Positions 8,137-16,000 of a DNA stretch of 64,000 nt are shown here, in pieces; the first letter of the stretch is position 1; each line of letters starts with the position of its first letter. Position numbers and translations under genes: made by a program. Below the pieces are notes generated by a model. It was not told where the DNA came from. It saw nothing but the letters and a program-made list of their open reading frames with translations, and made no database searches. Source of the stretch: JAXGPP01 sp040766885 (GTDB lineage Bacteria > Planctomycetota > Planctomycetia > Pirellulales > Thermoguttaceae); assembly GCA_040766885.1 (NCBI GenBank), contig JAXGPP010000009.1, positions 186,001-250,000 on the forward strand, given 5' to 3'.

Positions 8137-10113
8137 ATGTCAGTCAGCACCCCTCCGTGGGGTTACTTTTCAATCCTCATCGCGGTCTTGCTGCCCGCGG
8201 TGACTCTCAGTGCCGAGACGCCGTTCGATCGCGGAATGAAGGCCCTCGAAGCGGCCGACTACGAGACGGCCGTCCGCGAGTTTACACGGGCTCTGGAGGC
8301 CGATACCGGCTCGAGCGACGCTGTATACCAGCGCGGCGTCGCTCATGGCAGGGCCGGCGATCTCGACCGCGCGATCGCCGATTTCACGCGGGCGATCCAA
8401 CTCGCCAAGCAACCGGCACGCGCCTACTGGGCGCGCGGGACGGCGTTGAGCAACCAAGGCAAGTTGCAGCAGGCCCTCGACGATTTGTCACAGGCCATCC
8501 GCCTTGAGCCAGATCTGAAGGAAGCTTACGTCAATCGTGCGAGCGCCTATCTGGATAGCAATAGCGTCGATTTGGCGCTGGAAGACTTCAACGACGCCCT
8601 GCGCATCGATCCGGAATTGTACGAGGCCTTGATCGGTCGGGCGCAAGCCTTTCATGCCAAACGCGATTTCCGCCGCGCCCTGGCAGACTGCGCTGCGGGA
8701 ACACGACTGAAGCCTGAGCGGATCGAGGGATTTCTGACTCAGGCTCGTGTGCACTTCTCCGCAACTCAGTTCGACGAGGCAAAAGCTGCAGCGGAGAAGG
8801 CGATCAAGCTGCAACCAGCCAATCCCCTGGGCCACCTGGAACGTGCGCGGGCCTGTTTTTCCAAGAACGAGTTCGCTGAAGCGGTCCGCAGCGCCGATCG
8901 GTGCCTGGCCCTTGAGCCATCGTTGAGCTACGCCTACCGTCTTCGTGCCGAGTGCTTCCTCCAGACCGGCGAATGGGACGCCGCCATCGCAGACCTGACA
9001 CGATTTCTAAAGCTTCGGCCCCGTAACGCAAGCGCCCTCGCCAACCGGGCGCAGGCTAGACTCAAGAAGGGCGATTTGCCCGGCGCGGCGGCGGACCAAC
9101 TGGCGGCGATCGAGAACGACAGGGCCCTCGCCGCCAAGGCCGCATCGTGGGGCAACGTGTGCCTGGAGAACAAGTTCCCGGACCTGGCGGTGCAGTTCTA
9201 TACGAAGGCGGTGGAGGCCGGTCTAGCGACCGCACTCGACTTCCGCCAGCTCGGCGCCGCCCGCTGCCGGCTGCAGGACTGGATTACGGCGATCGCCGAT
9301 CTGGACGAGGCGATACGCCTCGACCCGACCGACGCGGCGTCCTTCTATCACCGCGGCGTGGCGCGATATCGGCTTGGAGAATTCAGCAAGGCCATCGAGG
9401 ATCTGTCCGAGGCCATCCGCATCGATCCGGCCCACGCCGGCGCGTACCAGGCCCGCGGCGGCGCGCGTCTTGCGCTGCACGACCTCGACGGCGCGCTGGC
9501 CGACACCGAGCAGTCGCTGGCGCTCGACCCAAGAAACGCGGAAGCCCAAATAAATCTGGCCCAGTTGCATAAGGCCCGCGCCAAGATCGACGCCGCGCTG
9601 GCCGATTGTGACAAGGCGATCGCGTTGGATGGCGGCCATGCCGACTGGCTCGCCTATCGCGCGGGACTACTCTGCGAGCTGTCGCGCTGGGACGCGGCGC
9701 TGGCCGACCTCGATCGCGCGATCGCCCTCCGCCCCGACGACGCGCAATACTATGTCCTCCGCGGCCAGCTTCGCATCCAACGCGACAGACCGGCCTCGGA
9801 GAACGCCACGGGTGTGTTGCCCGCCGACTTTGCTCAAGCGGACATCGAACTTGCCATCCGCGACTTGACCACCGCTCTGCGGCTCGATCCCAATAACCAG
9901 ATCGCGCGGCTCGCCCGCGGCGCAGCTTACGTGGTGGCCGATCAGCCCGACGAAGCGATCGCCGACGCAACGTCGATCCTCGAGCTCGATGCGAACTCCC
10001 TCAAGGCACTGCAAATCCGGGCGATGGCCTACGCCGCCAATGGGCAACGCGAGGAGTCACAGAGGGATCTGGACCGCGCACGCGCACTCAGCCAGGTTGA
10101 CGAGAGCGAATGA
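8137..10113 (+). CDS. secreted TPR-repeat protein (long paralogue 2)
   Basis: A 658-residue paralogue of the gene at 2647, with signal peptide (YFSILIAVLLPAVTLSAE) and the same succession of TPR units. I prefer the ATG at 8137 over one 12 bp upstream, because GGAG at 8127-8130 is correctly spaced for 8137 and the upstream codons interrupt the signal-peptide layout. Identity to paralogue 1 is patchy: the middle has many substitutions while the last third is almost unchanged at DNA level, which suggests recent duplication or gene conversion. An RHS remnant begins 25 bp after its stop. Confidence 0.85.
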   Translation: MSVSTPPWGYFSILIAVLLPAVTLSAETPFDRGMKALEAADYETAVREFTRALEADTGSSDAVYQRGVAHGRAGDLDRAIADFTRAIQLAKQPARAYWARGTALSNQGKLQQALDDLSQAIRLEPDLKEAYVNRASAYLDSNSVDLALEDFNDALRIDPELYEALIGRAQAFHAKRDFRRALADCAAGTRLKPERIEGFLTQARVHFSATQFDEAKAAAEKAIKLQPANPLGHLERARACFSKNEFAEAVRSADRCLALEPSLSYAYRLRAECFLQTGEWDAAIADLTRFLKLRPRNASALANRAQARLKKGDLPGAAADQLAAIENDRALAAKAASWGNVCLENKFPDLAVQFYTKAVEAGLATALDFRQLGAARCRLQDWITAIADLDEAIRLDPTDAASFYHRGVARYRLGEFSKAIEDLSEAIRIDPAHAGAYQARGGARLALHDLDGALADTEQSLALDPRNAEAQINLAQLHKARAKIDAALADCDKAIALDGGHADWLAYRAGLLCELSRWDAALADLDRAIALRPDDAQYYVLRGQLRIQRDRPASENATGVLPADFAQADIELAIRDLTTALRLDPNNQIARLARGAAYVVADQPDEAIADATSILELDANSLKALQIRAMAYAANGQREESQRDLDRARALSQVDESE

Positions 10114-10138
10114 CTCGGACGTGAAAAGCGGATGTGAA

Positions 10139-10293
10139 CGCCACCAACGACTACACGTTCGATGAGCTCGACCGGTTCGTCCGGGTAGACCAGTACGCAG
10201 CCGGCGGCAATGCCGTGGCGGAAAAGCGCGTCGGCTTCGCGTATAATGCGCCCGGGCAGTTCAGCACCATCAGCCGCTACGCCAACCTCGCGG
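10139..10293 (+). pseudogene. RHS remnant (copy B), perfect 155-bp repeat
   Basis: Identical to 849-1003. The reading frame continues past the repeat into sequence of no coding character (10294-10679), so this is not a gene. It shares its exact left edge with copy A, where RHS homology also begins right after a TPR gene. Confidence 0.9.
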
Positions 10294-10318
10294 AGATCAG
10301 CCCCGCGCTGACGGCAAC

Positions 10319-10393
10319 GTACTCCTCACGCTCCGCCGTGAGGTTTCTTCGTGGCCGGTTCCGCGCGCGCCTCACGCGGAGCGTGAGGAGTAC
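10319..10393. repeat. REP-like palindromic element
   Basis: Left arm 10319-10343 and right arm 10370-10393 are reverse complements apart from one extra base, separated by a 26-base loop. Each arm starts or ends with GTACTCCTCACGCTCCG or its complement. The size and structure match short interspersed palindromic repeats rather than a terminator, since no T-run follows. It lies 26 bp downstream of RHS remnant B. Confidence 0.75.
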
Positions 10394-10566
10394 AATCGCG
10401 GCCCTCCTCTGCTTCGGTCTTCTCGTGACCCTCTCTCGGTCCGTCTTCACTCCGAGGCGGCCAGGCCCCGCCTGCCGAATAACTTCCCAAGACGCCGCTT
10501 GCCGCGCCCCATCGCCCCCCACCCCCTCCAGAAACCCCAGAAAAACTCGCCAACCGCGGCCGCTTT

Positions 10567-10602
10567 TACTATTGACAAAAATACATGAACACAGGTATAG
10601 TA
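10567..10602 (+). promoter_or_regulatory. strong sigma70-type promoter with flanking inverted repeat
   Basis: TTGACA at 10572-10577 and TATAGT at 10596-10601 are separated by 18 bp in an A/T-rich island. TACTAT (10567-10572) and ATAGTA (10597-10602) are an inverted pair that frames the core, a possible operator. No gene follows on the plus strand before the convergent cinA. Confidence 0.55.
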
Positions 10603-10954
10603 ATCCCGGCGGCGACGAACCTCCCTCCGCCAGCGCGCCCGGCCCGCCAAATCGGGCCCAGCCCGTGTTCGTTCATTGACAATCTGACCCAATCACAACT
10701 CGCTTGGCCTCGGCCGGCGCGTGCGCTCATTCCCTGCGCCCGCCGCTAGCTCGCTGGACGACGATTTTGTGCAACCGCTGAGGGCGAGATTCTCGCCAAC
10801 TTCAACACGTACCTCACAATACGTACAAAGTTACGTTCACCCGGTCGGTGCGAAACCCCTTCCTACCTTGAACTTGCCGCCACGCCCCGCGACGCGCCAA
10901 ACGGAACAACGCGTTTATTGTTGCGCATCAACGGGGGGTAGCATCACCGTGAAA

Positions 10955-10978
10955 CGAAACACCCTCAAGGGCGTTTCG
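10955..10978 (-). terminator. probable terminator hairpin after cinA
   Basis: CGAAACACCCT and AGGGCGTTTCG form a stem of about ten pairs with one G-T wobble and a short loop, followed on the minus strand by a weak T-rich tail. It lies about 60 bp past the cinA stop. Confidence 0.4.
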
Positions 10979-11035
10979 CTTCGCGACCTGTACGGCCCCC
11001 GTCTTAGCAAGAATCCCCCCGGGCGAGTCGCCTTT

Positions 11036-12262
11036 TCAGACGGTTCCCTCAACGAGCGCCAGACGCACCAGGTTCAATGCCTGCTTCGCGCACAGCACTC
11101 TTACCAGTGCCGGATGGGCCGCGTAGGGAACCGTCGTCAGGCGGACGTCGGCAGCGCTCGCCAGGGCAATCGATACGGTATCGCCTTGGCGGGCAATCGA
11201 GTCAGCGCTCGGAAAGCACCCGATCGCCAGGCCCAAGTCGGCTCCGAACCGCAACCGGCAGGTCGTGGCCATTTGCCGTGCGGTCTCGTGATCGCCCGGT
11301 TCGCCGCACACCAGCCGGGCACAGTCGGCGCCGTTGATGACTTCGCCGCCGCGATACCAGGCGGCCGAACCGGCAACCGCGCCGAGCCAATCGGCGATCA
11401 GCCCCGCGGTGCCCCATTCCGAGGTGGCGAGCGTCAATCGCCGTTCGGCCAGAAGCCGAACGACCGCCTCCTGCAACGATTCGTCTCCTTCGCCGAAGAC
11501 CAGCCTGCCGAGCGACTGGTAGATCAGCTTGGCCGTGGGCTCGATCTTCGCACAGCACTCTTCGTCGCTCGTCGCCTCGGCGGTGATCCGCAGGCTGATC
11601 GTAGCCTGGCTGGCGGTGATGCCCACTCGGGGATCGCGCCCGCGGCGGATGAGATCGCCCAGCATGGCTTCGACGTGGCTTTCGCCGGCGCCGAAGCAAT
11701 TGATCTTGCGGTGCCGGACGACGCGAGTCCCTCCGCCCGCCTGGCTGAGCGTCGCGGCGACGGTGCCCCACATCTCTTTCAACTCGGCAGGAACGCCAGG
11801 CAGCGCGAAAACCATCGCCGCCCCCCGTCCCGGCCGCGGCGCTTCGGCGAAAATGCCGGGTGCCGTGCCGTGCGGATTGAAGATCATGCGGCTGCCGGCG
11901 GGAAACAGGGCCTGAACCTGGTTGCGCTCGGGCATCTCGCGGCGGCGGCTCGCAAACAGCGATCGAATATGCTCCAGCGCGCCCTGGTCGAGCACCAGTT
12001 CGCGATCGAGCACTCGCGCCAATGCATCCCGCGTAAGATCGTCGGCCGTGGGCCCCAGGCCGCCGGTGGCCACAATCACGTCGGCCCGCGCGATCGCGGT
12101 TCGAAAGACCTCGGTGATCGGCTCCAGTTCATCGCCCACCGTGGTGTGATAGAGCACCCGGATGCCCAGTTCCTCCAGGCGCTGGCTGAGCCACTGGGAG
12201 TTGGTGTCCAGGGTCTGGCCGCTGGTGATCTCGTCGCCAATAGCAAGGATTTCGGCGTGCAT
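11036..12262 (-). CDS. cinA: CinA family protein with altered C-terminal amidase motif
   Basis: A 408-residue protein with the classic N-terminal MoaB-like domain: MHAEILAIGDEITSGQTLDTN at the start, then ATGGLGPTADDLTRDALA, and later FALPGVPAELKEMW. That domain binds nucleotides and in characterised homologues hydrolyses ADP-ribose. I chose the ATG at 12262 because the family starts with this motif; the frame upstream belongs to the neighbouring gene region. In the C-terminal PncC (nicotinamide-nucleotide amidase) domain, the usual ESCTGG is replaced by TSEWGTAG. The serine is kept, but the Cys-Thr-Gly-Gly context is changed, so amidase activity is doubtful. It starts 7 bp after the upstream secreted-protein gene, suggesting one operon. 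Confidence 0.85.
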   Translation of the reverse strand: MHAEILAIGDEITSGQTLDTNSQWLSQRLEELGIRVLYHTTVGDELEPITEVFRTAIARADVIVATGGLGPTADDLTRDALARVLDRELVLDQGALEHIRSLFASRRREMPERNQVQALFPAGSRMIFNPHGTAPGIFAEAPRPGRGAAMVFALPGVPAELKEMWGTVAATLSQAGGGTRVVRHRKINCFGAGESHVEAMLGDLIRRGRDPRVGITASQATISLRITAEATSDEECCAKIEPTAKLIYQSLGRLVFGEGDESLQEAVVRLLAERRLTLATSEWGTAGLIADWLGAVAGSAAWYRGGEVINGADCARLVCGEPGDHETARQMATTCRLRFGADLGLAIGCFPSADSIARQGDTVSIALASAADVRLTTVPYAAHPALVRVLCAKQALNLVRLALVEGTV

Positions 12263-12269
12263 AGCCTGG

Positions 12270-12938
12270 CTACCGGTTCGCCCGTTCCAATTGCCGGAGC
12301 AGACCGCCGATGTCCTCGTGGACCTGTTCCGTCTGGCGGACAACCAGCGCGTGGCCCGGCCGCCAATAGCGGATGCTGCCGTTGCCGCCGTTCACGTCCC
12401 ATGTCGAAGGAGCAATCACATTCTGGATCAGTTCGACCAGTGCCTGGCCGCCATCGCCCGCTTGCCCTGCCGGCCTCGCCATCTGGCCGCCCCCCGCGGC
12501 GCGGATCGGAGCGGCGCCGCCGCGACCGGCCCGTTGCTGCTGCGGGAGAAGCTGAGCGTTGACGTTAAGGCCCGCCGGAGGGGCGACCGCGGGTGGCTTG
12601 TTGCCGCGTTCTTCCATCGCGATCCGTTGGCTGATCTGCCGGCCCAATTCACCGAGGCGGTACCGCACGCGAACTCGCAGCGACTCGCGCCGCACGGCGG
12701 GCAACTCGCGGTCGGCAAGCAGTCCCTCATACAGCACGAGCAGTTCCCGTGCGCCCTGATCGGCCTCGACCGCGCCCACCCGGCCCCAGCGGCGGAGTGC
12801 CGTCTCGGTCGCCTCGCGCAATTCGTCGCCCGTTCGCCGTGGCGATTCCGCTGCGGAAACTGCCGCCACGGCTGGCGCAGCGTCGCCCGACTCGGGAAGT
12901 GTTGCCACGACGAGAACCATAAATGCGAAAGGAGCCAC
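12270..12938 (-). CDS. secreted hypothetical protein
   Basis: A 222-residue protein with a short hydrophobic N-terminal signal (FMVLVVATLPESGDAAP). A helical, arginine-rich middle is followed by a glycine/proline-rich linker and a C-terminal element reading IAPSTWDVNGG, then GSIRYWRPGHALVVRQT and VHEDIGGLL. That element recurs in planctomycete secreted proteins and resembles the small N-terminal fold of secretins and TonB receptors. A GTG at 12938, preceded by AGGAGG at 8 bp, is the likely start. It lies between the alpha-2-macroglobulin gene (146 bp upstream) and cinA (7 bp downstream). The function is unknown. Confidence 0.65.
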   Translation of the reverse strand: MAPFAFMVLVVATLPESGDAAPAVAAVSAAESPRRTGDELREATETALRRWGRVGAVEADQGARELLVLYEGLLADRELPAVRRESLRVRVRYRLGELGRQISQRIAMEERGNKPPAVAPPAGLNVNAQLLPQQQRAGRGGAAPIRAAGGGQMARPAGQAGDGGQALVELIQNVIAPSTWDVNGGNGSIRYWRPGHALVVRQTEQVHEDIGGLLRQLERANR

Positions 12939-13083
12939 CGCCGCGTCCTCCTGACCCTGCTTGCCGATCCAGCGTGCGGGTACACGATCGCCACCGCAAG
13001 AGAATTGTCGCCCCTATCGCCGATGATTTCAACGGGGATCGAGACGCCAGCATCGCCGCACGACGCTCCGCGTCTCGCCGCTC

Positions 13084-16000
13084 TTACTCACGGGTGATCT
13101 CGACCTCCAGCGGACGGGACCACTGCTTCTGCTCGTCGGTGTAGTAGAGATAGGTCCGGGAGGCCGGGCCCGTGTAGCGGCCGGGTACGGCCGCCACAAG
13201 ATCGAGTTTCACGGCGACCTTTTGCTTCGGCGCCAGCGAACGCCAATAGCAGATCACTTCTCGGGCTCTCGTCTCGTAATAGTCGATCGTTCGTGCCTTC
13301 TTCAGGTCTTCAAGCTGGTCCGGCCGGACTTCCAACCCTGCCGGCAGCCCCAGTATCGCCACCGTCATCGGCTGCCCCTCATCGATGATGTTCTCCACCT
13401 CGGCCGTGAGGGCAACGGTCTGGCCCGCGACGACACGCGCCTGGGCAAGGTTGGTCGAGAGCCGCACCGGGCAGCCGTCGTCGCTGGCAGGCTGCTGGCT
13501 GCGATAGGCAACGTCGAGCACGTACGGCATCCGGTTCTCGCCGGTCAACTCGATCGCCAAACGGTTCTGGCCCGGTTCGAGCTTCGCCTCCAGTCCGTCG
13601 ATCGAAATCGTCTCGACCTGCCCGGCGATGATCTGCTGCTTACGGACGACCGTATCCTCGCGCGTGACGATCAATTCCCCCTCGGTTACCGCGCGACGGC
13701 TTGACCGGGCGTCTTCGATGATTGCTTTGAGCGCCAGGATGGTGGCCTGCGTGGAGCCGAAGCTGCCGGAGCCCTCCCGGTGGTCGATGATCCACTGAAT
13801 CGCGCGGCGGACCTGGCCGGCGTACTCGGGCGCCTTCATCCATCCAATCGCGGCCAGGGCCGTGGTCTCGACGGTGAGCGACAACCCGCCGCTCCGGGTG
13901 ATCGAACCGTTCTTGCCTTCCAGGCGGCCGTCCTCGGCCTGCAACTGCTTGAGCTTGTCGAGCAGCTTCCGCCCCTCCGCCTCCTGCTTGCCATTGAGCG
14001 CGGCGGCAGCGGCCAGCGCGATGTGATACGGATCGTCCGACTTCGCCGCCTGGGCAACCGCATGCTTGATCTCCGTCTCGATCCCCTCCTGCCCCGACTC
14101 CGACAACGCCCACGTGATGTAGGCATCGGTGATGTCTTGCGGCGCGGAGCCGAAGCTGTCGAGCGCCTTCGCGTTGCGCTGGTAACCGCCACGCCCATCG
14201 CGGCGGGCGAGCAACCACGCGGCGGTGCGTTCGATCATGGCCTGGTCGACCTCATACACCCGGGCCATATCGCGAAACTGCATCAGCCCGTAGGCGGTCA
14301 ACGCCTCGTGCCCCGGATCACCGCCGAACCATTCGTAGCCCTTGGTCGGGCTTTCGTAGCCGGTTAGCCGGGCGTAACCCTGCGCAAGAAGTTCCCGCGA
14401 GCGCCGCGTGATCTCCGGCTGAGCGATGCCGTTGGTTTCAAGAAAATCCAGTGAAAGCACGTTCGGATAGTTGGCCGTCGACGCCTGCTCGAAACAGCCG
14501 GTCGGCTCGCGCAGCATGCCTTCCAGACCCTTCTGAATGTCGGCCAGCGACGACGGGAAGACATTGAGCGACACCTCCATCGAGCCCGGCACCCAGTCGT
14601 CGGGCAGGTTCACCACGAGTTCCTGCTTCCCTTCGAGCGTGCCGCTATACGAATGGCTCGCAGGGAAACCCGGAGGGACCACGGAGAGCGATCGGCGCAC
14701 CGCATCGCTGAGCCGCCCGCCAAGGCCGCGCACGGTCAACTCGCCGTCGCCGCGCTCGCCGACAATATCGAGGGTGAAGTGTTCCCGGCCCCGCTTGCCT
14801 GCCGCCAGTTCCAGCCGGCGGAGCGGTTCTCCCTCCAGACGCACAAGCGGTCCCGTTTCCAGCGACAGTTCAATCGGCAGGTCATCCGCGCTGTCGTTGG
14901 CCACCGCAACGGGCAACTCGACGCGATCTCCGGCCGTAACCTCGAGGGGGAGCTTCGGTTCCAGGTTGAAAGGAATGCGCGAAACGATCTCTCCCTGGCC
15001 GGAACCGATTCTGCCGCCGTCGCCGTGCGCATCGGCCGAGACGCGGAACGTGGTCACCGCGTCGGACAGGTCAAAGCGGACCTCGGCGCGGCCCCCCGCG
15101 TCGGTCACAAGCATCGGATGCCAGTAGAGCGTCTCGGTGAAATCGCTCCGCACCCCCGGCTCGCCCGGCGTGTATTGATGGGCGTACTCGCGGACAATGA
15201 ACCGCAACGACTCTTGCGATAATAGCGATTCCTCGCCCCGCTCCTCCCCGCCAGACGGTTCCCCCATCATTCGGGCACGTGCCGCGGCCGGACGTTGCCC
15301 GAAGGCCCGTTCGAGCTTGTCGACACGTCTTGCTCGTCCCTCCCGTCCCAGCTCCGCCTCCAGTCCGAGTTCCTGCACCGCCCCCAAGTCAAGTGGACGC
15401 CCCGCGACAACAAAATCGTCTCGATCGGCGTCTCCCAACCGTTCGAGTTGCCGTTGTTTGGCACGGTCGTCGAAGTTAAGGTACCGCGCCGCACCGTCTC
15501 TTGCGAACTTATACTCATCCAGTGCCTCCTCAATACTCAGCTTGTCCTCAGCGGCGGCCTGATCGACAGGAAGGGGCAGATGGAAGGGTGCGAAGGCCAC
15601 CGCGCCGGCCGCGCTAGCGGGCGACCGTGGTTCGGGAGCCATCAGCACCACGCCAATTACCAGGCAGGCCGCCGACGCACTGATCGCCGGAATCCACAGC
15701 CGGACGCCGGACACGATCTTGAGCACACTCAACAACGCCACTAGGAGCAGCAGTGCCATTCCGCCGAACAGACTCAAGGTGGTCAACACGTTCAGGCCGC
15801 GCGTACGGCCGGTGCGGTAGGCGGCCAGGCTCTGCCGGTATCGTTCCTGCAGTTCCCCAAGGTTGTCGAACATGGCGGGCGGAGTCGTCTCGCCACCCAG
15901 CGCGGCAAGGCGGATAAGCTGCTCGTCCTGCCGGCCCTCACGGCGCATTTCGTCGAGCGTCTTTTCGGCGAATCGCCGCCACCCCTGCGTACCAAGCAGC

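Larger units (their letters stand above)
10294..11035. other. 742-bp stretch without a convincing gene
   Basis: It contains the palindromic element at 10319-10393, a sigma70-like promoter at 10567-10602 and a hairpin at 10955-10978 after cinA. Frames open here lack ribosome sites or protein-like composition. Bases 10602-10950 could be the template of an untranslated RNA driven by the promoter, but no known RNA family was recognised. Confidence 0.6.

Noticed and set aside
10134..10679. A 181-codon frame beginning with RHS sequence
   Set aside because: Only the first ~50 codons are RHS; the remainder crosses the palindrome and the promoter and has no coding character.
10721..12562. A 613-codon open frame on the plus strand
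   Set aside because: It runs antisense to cinA and the secreted-protein gene, has no ribosome site and has arginine/glycine-rich shadow composition.
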